Source: Mantis religiosa
Lineage: Eukaryota; Arthropoda; Insecta; Mantodea; Mantidae
Direction of reading: 5' to 3'
Length of the DNA stretch: 64,000 nt
NCBI GenBank assembly: GCA_030765055.1
Contig: CM060953.1
Span: forward strand, 9,928,545 to 9,992,544
The translations under genes and the position numbers were made by a program. Below are positions 44,071 to 56,400 of this stretch, piece by piece. How positions within the stretch are numbered: position 1 is the first letter of the stretch; each line of letters starts with the position of its first letter. The notes beneath the pieces are model-generated. The model saw only the letters and a program-made list of their open reading frames with translations. It made no database searches and was not told the origin of the DNA.

Positions 44071-45040
44071 GCTCTTTCTTATGTTATCGCATAAAATATT
44101 TTATATTATAGTATATTAATAATACAATATTCAAATTTACGAATGTGATTTTAATTTTATATTAACGTTATATATTTAAACATGTTTACCAACTATATGT
44201 GGTGCTTCAAATAATATAAACATTAAGTTTTAAAGGTATAAATGCTATAAAATGCAAAATATACATAGCAAAATGGTAATTAGTGATTTTATAATGGCAA
44301 GAACCACCATCCCTACATATAAGACTCAGCTTGAGAGACTATATATCAATTTTATACTTTATATGTAGGTCCTCGACTTATTAAAACTTACACTTTAATC
44401 AGTTTACAGTTATTGTTTTACAATCAAGTGTTTTGGCAATATATGAACAACGTCTCAGTTCATTTTTTCCTATATTATAAAGTAGTTACACTATTTTCTG
44501 ATTTTCAGTTCAGGATAACTGACCATTACACTTTTTCTGGATAATATACACAATTACTCTGTTTACAAACTATTTTCCCTGATTTATAGTCTTCTCCTTA
44601 GTCAAGTTTGTTCTCGTGTCTTCGAGATATGGACATTCATCACAGGGCTTGCATAATTCATGTAGAGAGACTCCAGGCCCTGGAGAAAATATGTAAAGAG
44701 AACTTGAATAATATTAAAACTTAATTCATAAAACGCGGAAGATTGTCAGAAAAAGTATAAATCTGTTTTATCACCTTCTTGCAGTCGAACCTGGTTGGTG
44801 ATATTTTCATATACGTAACACCTAATTGCACTCACATCACTTGAGAAACTGGAATCACTCAGTCGACTTGTCCAGTAGGCGGCGTGTCGTAACTGCTCGC
44901 AAATTCAGGTCTGGGACAAGTTGTTTACTGGTTCGCCAACAATTTCCTTCATCACTTTGACAGATTGCTTTAGTAATACTTTAGAAAGAAAATCTATATT
45001 CGTTTATCACTGAATATGCATATTAATCCTACGAATGTGC
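44071..45040. other. unassigned AT-rich sequence
   Basis: Nothing recognised. Confidence 0.4.
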
Positions 45041-47552
45041 AGATGAGTACAGGGTACACAGAGCCTAAAGATACTAGACATTCATCTTTCAGGATAAGAG
45101 AAAACCTCCAACGTTAAGTCATATCGGACGAGGAATGAAATGATGTTAGTACAGGGTACATAGAGCTTAGAGTTACCAGACATTCATCTTTCAGGATAAG
45201 AGAAAACCTCCAACGTTAAGTCATATCGGACGATGATTGAAATGATGTTCAAATGAGTACAGGGTACATAGAGCTTAGCGTTACCAGACATTCATCTTTC
45301 AGGATAAGGGAAAACCTCCAACGTTAAGTCATATCGGACGATGAATGAAATGATGTTCAAATGAGTACAGGGTACATAGAGCTTAGCGTTACCAGACATT
45401 CATCTTTCAGGATAAGGGAAAACCTCCAACGTTAAGTCATATCGGACGATGATTGAAATGATGTTCAAATAAATATGGGGTACATAGAGCTTAGAGTTAC
45501 CAGACATTCATCTTTCAGGATAAGGGAAAACCTCCAACGTTAAGTCATATCGGACGATAATTGAAATGATGTTCAAATAAATACAGGGTACATAGAGCTT
45601 AGAGTTACCAGACATTCATCTTTCAGGATAAGAGAAAACCTCCAACGTTAAGTCATATCGGACGAGGAATGAAATGATGTTCAAATAAGTACAGGGTACA
45701 TAGAGCTTAGAGTTACCAGACATTCATCTTTCAGTATAAGAGAAAACCTCCAACGTTAAGTCATATCGGACGATGAATGAAATGATGTTCAAATAAGTAC
45801 AGGGTACATAGAGCTTAGAGTTACCAGACATTCATCTTTCAGGATAAGAGAAAACCTCCAACGTTAAGTCATACCAGACGATGAATGAAATGATGTTCAA
45901 ATAAGTACAGGGTACATAGAGCTTAGAGTTACCAAACAATCATCTTTCAGGATAAGAGAAAACCTCCAACGTTAAGTCATATCAGACGATGAATGAAATG
46001 ATGTTCAAATAAGTACAGGGTACATAGAGCTTAGAGTTACCAGACATTCATCTTTCAGGATAAGAGAAAACCTCAAACGTTAAGTCATATCAGACGATGA
46101 ATGAAATGATGTTCAAATAAGTACAGGGTACATAGAGCTTAGAGTTATCAGACATTCATCTTTCAGGATAAGAGAAAACCTCCAACGTTAAGTCATATCG
46201 GACGATGAATGATATGATGTTCAAATGAGTACAGGGTACATAGAGCTTAGAGTTACCAGACATTCATCTTTCAGAATAAGAGAAAATCTCCAACGTTAAG
46301 TCATATCAGACGATGAATGAAATGATGTTCAAATAAGTACAGGGTACATAGAGCTTAGAGTTACCAGACATTCATCTTTCAGGATAAGAGAAAACCTCCA
46401 ACGTTAAGTCATATCGGACGATGAATGAAATGAAGCTCAAATAAGTACAGGGTACATAGAGCTTAGAGTTACCAGACATTCATCTTTTAGGATAAGAGAA
46501 AACCTCCAACGTTAAGTCATATTGGACGATGAATGAAATGATGTTCAAATGATTACAGGGTACATAGAGCTTAGAGTTACCAGACATTCATTTTTCAGGA
46601 TAAGAGAAAACCTCAAACGTTAAGTCATATCGGATGATGAATGAAATGATGTTTAAATAAGTACAGGGTACATAGAGCTTAGAGTTACCAGACATTCATC
46701 TTTCAGTATAAGAGAAAACCTCCAACGTTAAGTCATATCAGACGATGAATGAAATGATGTTCAAATAAGTACAGGGTACATAGAGCTTAGAGTTACCAGA
46801 CATTCATCTTTCAGTATAAGAGAAAACCTCCAACGTTAAGTCATATCGGACGATGAATGAAATGTTGTTCAAATAAGTACAGGGTACATAGAGCTTAGAG
46901 TTACCAGACATTCATCTTTCAGTATAAGAGAAAACCGCCAACGTTAAGTCATATCGGACGATGAATGAAATGATGTTCAAATAAGTACAGGGTACATAGA
47001 GCTTAGAGTTACCAGACATTCATCTTTCAGGATAAGAGAAAACCTCCAACGTTAAGTCATATCGGACGATGAATGATATGATGTTCAAATGAGTACAGGG
47101 TACATAGAGCTTAGAGTTACCAGACATTCATCTTTCAGAATAAGAGAAAATCTCCAACGTTAAGTCATATCAGATGATGAATGAAATGATGTTCAAATAA
47201 GTACAGGGTACATAGAGCTTAGAGTTACCAGACATTCATCTTTCAGGATAAGAGAAATCCTCAAACGTTAAGTCATATCGGACGATGAATGAAATGAAGC
47301 TCAAATAAGTACAGGGTACATAGAGCTTAGAGTTACCATTCATTCATCTTTTAGGATAAGAGAAAACCTCCAACGTTTAGTCATATCGGACGATGAATGA
47401 AATGATGTTCAAATGAGTACAGGGTACATAGAGCTTAGAGTTACCAGACATTCATCTTTCAGGATAAGAGGAAACCTCAAACGTTAAGTCATATCGGACG
47501 ATGAATGAAATGATGTTTAAATGTGTACAGATATATAGAGCATTGAGTTATC
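45041..47552 (-). repeat. 108-bp satellite array 6 (SINE-derived), about 23 copies
   Basis: Same monomer as arrays 1, 3 and 4, minus orientation relative to the SINE. One early unit is shortened (AATGATGTTAGTACAGGG near 45140). An eight-monomer block recurs at 864 bp: the variant GATATGATGTTC at 46211 and 47075, and TGAAGCTCAA at 46431 and 47295. Both edges are degenerate. Confidence 0.97.
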
Positions 47553-47574
47553 AAACTTCATTAGTCTCAGAGGT

Positions 47575-47945
47575 TACTATATGCCTCCCTTTGTGGCAAG
47601 TAATGATAATACAGGGCGTAACAACCCCAAGCATCAGAGCTAGCCAGCCCGCCTGCTGGCCTCACGCCCACATACGCAAGTTTGGGGTGGGTGATCATCC
47701 AACTAATTTGGGGAGACCACCCATCAGCCGAAAAGTTGGTTTTCTTGACAGGGTTCACTACCTATCGTAGCTCCTCCATTTCCTCACGATGCTGATAGGG
47801 TACAGGTCCTACACCCACATATAAAATCTCCATCTTCCAAGGTTGGAATTGAACCCAGTGCCAGGGAACCAAAGCACGACTGCCTGGCCGATTATGCCGT
47901 GGTTTAAATCCCGACCGTGGCATTGAATTTTTGGTGTTAACTCTA
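47575..47945 (-). repeat. possible third tRNA-derived SINE
   Basis: On the minus strand a B-box-like GGGTTCAATTCCAACC (around 47840-47855) is preceded by a CGGCCAGGCAG A-box-like stretch about 30 nt upstream, and a second GTTTAAATCCCGACC occurs farther upstream. GC content is higher than the surroundings. No tail or TSD identified; tentative. Confidence 0.35.
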
Positions 47946-47993
47946 TATAATACACAGTTGAGAGATTATGTTACACAATTTACATCTCAGAGA

Positions 47994-48470
47994 AAATGGA
48001 AGTGTCCAATGGATCGTTGGTCCCATTTTCATTGACTGTAGAAATTTAAGTTTATATGGGTATCTTTAAGACATTTGTGGAGCAGCTTGATGATATCGAA
48101 TTGAGAGAATGTTATTTCCAGCAAGATGGAGCAACGTGCCATACATCTAATGACACCACGGAACTTGTAACCAGTTTCTTTGATAATCGAATAATCTCAA
48201 AAGGTCTGTGGCCTCCCAGATCCCCTAAGCTAACCTCACCGGATTTTTTTTTTTGTGGGGATATCTAAAAATAGTGTACAAGAAGAGACCACGGACAATT
48301 GATGCCCTCAAGAAATCCATTCGAACCGAAATAAGTAACATTGGTGAGGATTCTCGCCGTAAAACTGCAGAGAATATGGTGAGACGAGTACAAACATGTA
48401 TAGATGCTGGTGGAGAACACTTCCAACATTTTCTCTGAGATGAAAATAGTGTAATATAAACTCCGAATTT
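47994..48470 (+). pseudogene. Tc1/mariner-superfamily transposase C-terminal remnant
   Basis: The frame begins WIVGPIFIDCRN, then (frameshift) FKTFVEQLDDIELRECYFQQ, DGATCHTSNDT (second catalytic Asp), RIISKGLWPPRSPKLTSPD (third Asp, 38 residues later) and FFFCGDI; another frame continues YKKRPRTIDALKKSIRTEI to a C-terminal GGEHFQHFL near 48435. The GLWPPRSP.LT..DFF motif and the VRRVQTCIDAGGEHF ending are typical of long-spacer mariner relatives in insects. The N-terminal half is absent. It ends where the mariner at 48475 starts. Confidence 0.8.
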
Positions 48471-48474
48471 TGTA

Positions 48475-49745
48475 GAGGGCGGTTCAATAAAAAAAAGATG
48501 ACAATGCATTTTGACAACGTAGCGTTACTCATCCTCATAATTTTGATGGTCCTTCTCAAAATAGTCTCCCCTGAATGCGATGCACTTGTCACAGCGTTTC
48601 TGACAGTCTTCAAAGACATGCTGGAAACCATTTTTCAGAGATCCTTCAAAATGGCCTCCGCAGCGTTCACCACTGTTTCTGATGATGGATGTCTCCCACG
48701 AAGGCGTTTCTTCAAGTTAGGGAATAGAAAAGGTCACATGAGGCTAAATCCGGACTATAGGGAGGGTGAGGGATGTACTTCACGTTGATTTTTGCAAGAT
48801 ATTCAGCAACAACATTGGCAATATGCGGCCGCGCATTATCGTGGTGCAGCATCCAGCCAACTTCACGCAAATGTAGTCTTTTGCGCCTGATATGGACTTG
48901 CAATGTTTTCAGAACATCCCTGTAGAGATATCCAGTTACTGATGTGGTGCAGGTACAACATACTGATAAAGCATTCCATGAATATCAAAGAATGAGATGA
49001 CCATAACTTTCCCAGCAGAAGCAACAACTTTCGCTTTTTGGGGGTTGGTGATGAAGGAGATTTCCACACTGAGCTTTGCTGTTTGCTCTCAGGATCAAAA
49101 TGATGTAGCCAAGTTTCATCAGCAGTGATTACGTTTGGAAGAAACTCCGGATCTTCCTTTAACATCAACTTTAATTTCATGCGAATGTCCTTTTGTTCGG
49201 GAATCAATGGTCTTGGAACCCATCGCGCACAAACACGTCTCATGTGTAATGTTTCTGTCACCAACGTGTGGGTGGCACCCAATGAAATGTTCAGTATTTC
49301 AGAAAGTAATCTTAAGGTAATTCGTCGATCCCCTCTTACAATGGCAGCAGCAGTGTTGGTGTTTTCTTCCGTAAGAGCAGTAACTGGAGCACCGGGTCCA
49401 CCTTCCTTTGAAATTGTCTGTCTCCCCTCTTTAAACATTTTAAACCACCTTCGAGCTGTGCTGTAGGGAAGAAAAGACTCTCCATAGGCCTCCTGTGACA
49501 TTGTATAGTCCTCAACTGAAGATTTGTTGAGACGAAAGCAGAATTTCAAAACCTCAATTGTAGCGGTAGGCGATATTGAACATGTCTGAACTTGCGTGGT
49601 TCTCACAGGCGGGATCCAGGAGTACCAGCAATGAAACTACTACGGCGCCTTTGTTTCCCATTAAGCTAACAGAATATAATAAAGTTGAATTTTAATGCGA
49701 AAAATTATGACCGTAATAATTTATGATCATTCATTATTAAAGAAA
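48475..49745 (-). mobile_element. mariner (DD34D) family 1, near full length, inactive
   Basis: Left end follows TA with GAGGGCGGTTCAATAAA; the right end near 49745 is degraded. A minus-strand frame (48863-49606, 247 codons) carries VLKFCFRLNKSSVEDYTMSQ, RRITLRLLSEILNISLG, WVPRPLIPEQKD and TADETWLHHFDPESK, then shifts frame around KKRKLLLLLGK. A second frame (48712-48903) has LHHDNARPHIANVVAEYLAK and PPYSPDLASCDLF, with 34 residues between the last two aspartates. A few frameshifts only, so this is the least damaged family-1 transposase here, but not functional as read. Confidence 0.93.
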
Positions 49746-50486
49746 AAACAAATGAAGGATTCTTTTATTGTAAAGCCCGGGACTTATCAGCCGGTCTGGT
49801 AAACAATGGCTTATTTATAGATGCGTAATTTAAGGCAACAACCAGCATAACGCAGGTTTTGGGTAGCATCTCGCCTGCTGATGTATTCCGTGATTTTGCA
49901 GGAGCTTGCTTCAAGCCCTGGGGCATCTTCATTGCAGTCAGCAAATCACATTAGCTTAACTTCGCATTAGTTGTTATGACGTTCGGAAAGAAATTTACCG
50001 CCGGGCGGACGTAGCAGCTCCACATAATCTTATTTCGGGATGCGGATTGTCATCGGCCGCTGGAATCCCTGTAATTCCTTGTGCACGCTCATTCATCATT
50101 ATTAACCACGCAGCTCTTGTGTAATCAATTATATCTATGTCTTCATCAATCTAAATTTCCCTCGTTGTTTTGTCTAATCACGTCTAATTGCCTACCTGTG
50201 TCCCTTAATGGCACCTCTAAATATTCCTCCAATCTGCCTCTCCTTTGTATGATTCCCTTCCATATCTCATGCCTATACTAATGACCTCCGCTACCACACA
50301 TTTCTGTGGAAGGGGCACAGTAATATAATGTAATGAGAAAGCTAAAAATTAAAGGTGAAATCAGGACTGCTCAAATGAATACTGAAGATAAAATTCCTTT
50401 GCATTCGCCACATTTTCATAACTATAAAAAACAAAAACAAAATATACTGAACAATTCTTCTTTCTCCAAAAAGAAACAAAGTAGCT
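49746..50486. other. unassigned sequence
   Basis: A 66-codon frame (50081-50281) has no motif; nothing else recognised. Confidence 0.4.
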
Positions 50487-53400
50487 AATGTGTAACACTC
50501 ACATGACTTTCTCTACTCTTGTACAAACACATATTGCTCTATCTGCTTTAAGATAAACATTATCTTATTGTAGATAAAAGGGAATACAGTAGACTTTAAG
50601 TGATAGTCAAATGTTTGATCGTTATGTGATGTATACATGACTTTCTCTACTCTTGTAGAAACACATATTGCTCTATCTGCTTTAAGATAAACATTATCTT
50701 ATTGTAGATAAAAGGGAATACAGTAGACTTTAAGTGATAGTCAAATGTTTTGATCGCTATGTGAAGTATAGATGACTTTCTCTACTCTTGTACAAACACT
50801 TATTGCTCTATCTGCTTCAAGATAAACATTATCTTATTGTAGTTACAAGGGAATACAGTAGACTTTAAGTGATAGTCAAATGTTTTGGTCGTTATGTGAT
50901 GTATACATGACTTTCTCCACTCTTGTACAAACACTTATTGCTCTATGTACTTCAAGATAAACATTATCTTATTGTAGGTACAAGGGAATACAGTAGACTT
51001 TAAGTGATAGTCACATGTTTTGGTCGTTATGTGATGTATACATGACTTTCTCTACTCTTGTACAAACACTTATTGCTCTATGTACTTCAAGATAAACATT
51101 ATCTTATTGTAGGTACAAGGGAATACAGTAGACTCTAAGTGACAGACAAATATTTGATCGTTATGTGATGTATACATGACTTTCTCTACTCTTGTACAAA
51201 CACTTATTGCTCTATCTACTTCAAGATAAACATTATCTTATTGTAGGTACAAGGGAATACAGTAGACTTTAAGTGATAGTCAAATGTTTCGATCGTTATA
51301 TGATGTATACATGACTTTCTCTACTCTTATACAAACACTTATTGCTCTCTCTTCTTCAATATAAACATTATCTTATTGTAGGTACAAGGGAATACAGTAG
51401 ACTTTAAGTGACAGACAAATATTTGATCGTTATGTGATGTATACATGACTTTCTCTACCGTTGTACAAATACTTATTGCTCTATCTACTTCAAGATAAAC
51501 ATTAACTTATTGTAGTTACAAGGGAATACAGTAGACTTTAAGTGATAGTCAAATGTTTTAAACAGCTGGTCGTTATGTGATGTATACATGACTTTCTCTA
51601 CTCTTGTGCAAACACTTATTGCTCTATGTACTTCAAGATAAACATTATCTTATTCTAGGTACAACGGAATACAGTAGACTTTAAGTTATAGTCAAATGTT
51701 TTGATCGTTATGTGATGTATACATGACTTTCTCTACTCTTGTGCAAACAGTTATTGCTCTATCTACTTCAAGCTAAACGTTATCTTATTGTAGTTACAAG
51801 GGAATACAGTAGACTTTAAGGATAGTCAAATGTTTTGATCGTTATGTGATGTACAGATGACTTTCTCTACTCTTGTAGAAACACTTATTCCTCTATCTGC
51901 TTCAAGATAAGCATTATCTTATTACAGGTACAAGGGAATACAGTAGAATTTAAGTGATTGTCAAATGTTTGATCGCTATGTGATGTATACCTCACTTTCT
52001 CTACCCTTGTACAAACACTTATTGCTCTATCTGCTGCAAGATAAACATCTTATTGTAGCTACAAGGGAATACAGTAGACCTTAAGTGATAGTCAAATGTT
52101 TTGGTCGTTATGTGATGTATACATGACTTTCTCTACTCTTGCACAAACACTTATTGCTCTATCTACTTCAAGATAAACATTATCTTATTGTAGTTACAAG
52201 GGAATACAGTAGCCTTAAGTGATAGTCAAATGTTTTGGTCGTTATGTGATGTATACATGACTTTCTCTACTCTTGTACAAACACTTATTGCTCTATCTAC
52301 TTCAAGATAAACATTATCTTATTGTAGTTACAAGGGAATACAATAGACTTTAAGTGATAGTCAAATGTATGGTCGTTGTGTGATGTATACATGACTTTCT
52401 CTACTCTTGTACAAACACTTATTGCTCTATCTACTTCAAGATAAACATTATCTTATTGTAGTTACAAGGGAATACAATAGACTTTAAGTGATAGTCAAAT
52501 GTTTGGTCGTTATGTGATGTATACATGACTTTCTCTAATCTTGTACAATCACTTATTGCTCTATCTACTTCAAGATAAACATTATCTTATTGTAGTTACA
52601 AGGGAATACAGTAGACTTTAAGTGATAGTCAAATGTTTGGTCGTTATGTGATGTATACATGACTTTCTCTACTCTTGCACAAACACTTATTGCTCTATCT
52701 ACTTCAAGATAAACATTATCTTATTGTAGTTACAAGGGAATACAGTAGCCTTAAGTGATAGTCAAATGTTTTGGTCGTTATGTGATGTATACATGACTTT
52801 CTCTATTCTTGTACAAACACTTATTGCTCTATCTACTTCAAGATAAACATTATCTTATTGTAGTTACAAGGGAATACAATAGACTTTAAGTGATAGTCAA
52901 ATGTATGGTCGTTGTGTGATGTATACATGACTTTCTCTACTCTTGTACAAACACTTATTGCTCTATCTACTTCAAGACAAACATTATCTTATTGTAGTTA
53001 CAAGGGAATACAATAGACTTTAAGTGATAGTCAAATGTTTGGTCGTTATGTGATGTATACATGACTTTCTCTAATCTTGTACAATCACTTATTGCTCTAT
53101 CTACTTCAAGATAAACATTATCTTATTGTAGTTACAAGGGAATACAGTAGACTTTAAGTGATAGTCAAATGTTTGGTCGTTATGTGATGTATACATGACT
53201 TTCTCTAATCTTGTACAAACATTTATTGCTCTATCTGCTTCAAGATAAACATTATCTTATTGTAGTTACAAGGGAATACAGTAGACTTTAAGTGATAGTC
53301 AAATGTTTTGGTCGTTATGTGATGTATACATGACTTTCTCTACTCTTGCACAAACACTTATTGCTCTATCTACTTCAAGATAAACATTATCTTATTGTAG

Positions 53401-56400
53401 TTAAAAGGGAGTACAGTAGACCTTAAGTGATAGTCAAATGTTTTGGTCGTTATGTGATGTATACATGACTTTCTCTACTCTTGTACAAACACTTATTGCT
53501 CTATCTGCTTCAAGATATGCATTATCTTATTATAGGTACAAGGGAATACAGTAGAATTTAAGTGATGGTCAAATGTTTGATCGCTATGTGATGTATACCT
53601 CACTTTCTCTACTCTTGTACAAACACTTATTGCTCTATCTGCTTCAAGATAAACATTATCTTATTGTAGTTACAAGGGAATACAGTAGACCTTAAGTGAT
53701 AGTCAAATGTTTTGGTCGTTATGTGATGTATACATGACTTTCTCTACTCTTGCACAAACACTTATTGCTCTATCTACTTCAAGATAAACATTATCTTATT
53801 GTAGTTACAAGGGAATACAGTAGCCTTAAGTGATAGTCAAATGTTTTGGTCGTTATGTGATGTATACAGGACTTTCTCTACTCTTGTACAAACACTTATT
53901 GCTCTATCTACTTCAAGATAAACATTATCTTATTGTAGTTACAAGGGAATACAATAGACTTTAAGTGATAGTCAAATGTTTGGTCGTTATGTGATGTATA
54001 CATGACTTTCTCTAATCTTGTACAATCACTTATTGCTCTATCTACTTCAAGATAAACATTATCTTATTGTAGTTACAAGGGAATACAGTAGACTTTAAGT
54101 GATAGTCAAATGTTTGGTCGTTATGTGATGTATACATGACTTTCTCTACTCTTGCACAAACACTTATTGCTCTATCTACTTCAAGATAAACATTATCTTA
54201 TTGTAGTTACAAGGGAATACAGTAGCCTTAAGTGATAGTCAAATGTTTTGGTCGTTATGTGATGTATACATGACTTTCTCTATTCTTGTACAAACACTTA
54301 TTGCTCTATCTACTTCAAGATAAACATTATCTTATTGTAGTTACAAGGGAATACAATAGACTTTAAGTGATAGTCAAATGTATGGTCGTTGTGTGATGTA
54401 TACATGACTTTCTCTACTCTTGTACAAACACTTATTGCTCTATCTACTTCAAGACAAACATTATCTTATTGTAGTTACAAGGGAATACAATAGACTTTAA
54501 GTGATAGTCAAATGTTTGGTCGTTATGTGATGTATACATGACTTTCTCTAATCTTGTACAATCACTTATTGCTCTATCTACTTCAAGATAAACATTATCT
54601 TATTGTAGTTACAAGGGAATACAGTAGACTTTAAGTGATAGTCAAATGTTTGGTCGTTATGTGATGTATACATGACTTTCTCTAATCTTGTACAAACATT
54701 TATTGCTCTATCCGCTTCAAGATAAACATTATCTTATTGTAGTTACAAGGGAATACAGTAGACTTTAAGTGATAGTCAAATGTTTTGGTCGTTATGTGAT
54801 GTATACATGACTTTCTCTACTCTTGCACAAACACTTATTGCTCTATCTACTTCAAGATAAACATTATCTTATTGTAGTTAAAAGGGAGTACAGTAGACCT
54901 TAAGTGATAGTCAAATGTTTTGGTCGTTATGTGATGTATACATGACTTTCTCTACTCTTGTACAAACACTTATTGCTCTATCTGCTTCAAGATATGCATT
55001 ATCTTATTATAGGTACAAGGGAATACAGTAGAATTTAAGTGATGGTCAAATGTTTGATCGCTATGTGATGTATACCTCACTTTCTCTACTCTTGTACAAA
55101 CACTTATTGCTCTATCTGCTTCAAGATAAACATTATCTTATTGTAGTTACAAGGGAATACAGTAGACTTTAAGTGATAGTCAAATGTTTTGGTCGTTATG
55201 TGATGTATACATGACTTTCTCTACTCTTGCACAAACACTTATTGCTCTATCTACTTCAAGATAAACATTATCTTATTGTAGTTAAAAGGGAGTACAGTAG
55301 ACCTTAAGTGATAGTCAAATGTTTTGGTCGTTATGTGATGTATACATGACTTTCTCTACTCTTGTACAAACACTTATTGCTCTATCTGCTTCAAGATATG
55401 CATTATCTTATTATAGGTACAAGGGAATACAGTAGAATTTAAGTGATGGTCAAATGTTTGATCGCTATGTGATGTATACCTCACTTTCTCTACTCTTGTA
55501 CAAACACTTATTGCTCTATCTGCTTCAAGATAAACATTATCTTATTGTAGTTACAAGGGAATACAGTAGACCTTAAGTGATAGTCAAATGTTTTGGTCGT
55601 TATGTGATGTATACATGACTTTCTCTACTCTTGCACAAACACTTATTGCTCTATCTACTTCAAGATAAACATTATCTTATTGTAGTTACAAGGGAATACA
55701 GTAGCCTTAAGTGATAGTCAAATGTTTTGGTCGTTATGTGATGTATACAGGACTTTCTCTACTCTTGTACAAACACTTATTGCTCTATCTACTTCAAGAT
55801 AAACATTATCTTATTGTAGTTACAAGGGAATACAATAGACTTTAAGTGATAGTCAAATGTTTGGTCGTTATGTGATGTATACATGACTTTCTCTAATCTT
55901 GTACAATCACTTATTGCTCTATCTACTTCAAGATAAACATTATCTTATTGTAGTTACAAGGGAATACAGTAGACTTTAAGTGATAGTCAAATGTTTGGTC
56001 GTTATGTGATGTATACATGACTTTCTCTACTCTTGCACAAACACTTATTGCTCTATCTACTTCAAGATAAACATTATCTTATTGTAGTTACAAGGGAATA
56101 CAGTAGCCTTAAGTGATAGTCAAATGTTTTGGTCGTTATGTGATGTATACATGACTTTCTCTATTCTTGTACAAACACTTATTGCTCTATCTACTTCAAG
56201 ATAAACATTATCTTATTGTAGTTACAAGGGAATACAATAGACTTTAAGTGATAGTCAAATGTATGGTCGTTGTGTGATGTATACATGACTTTCTCTACTC
56301 TTGTACAAACACTTATTGCTCTATCTACTTCAAGACAAACATTATCTTATTGTAGTTACAAGGGAATACAATAGACTTTAAGTGATAGTCAAATGTTTGG

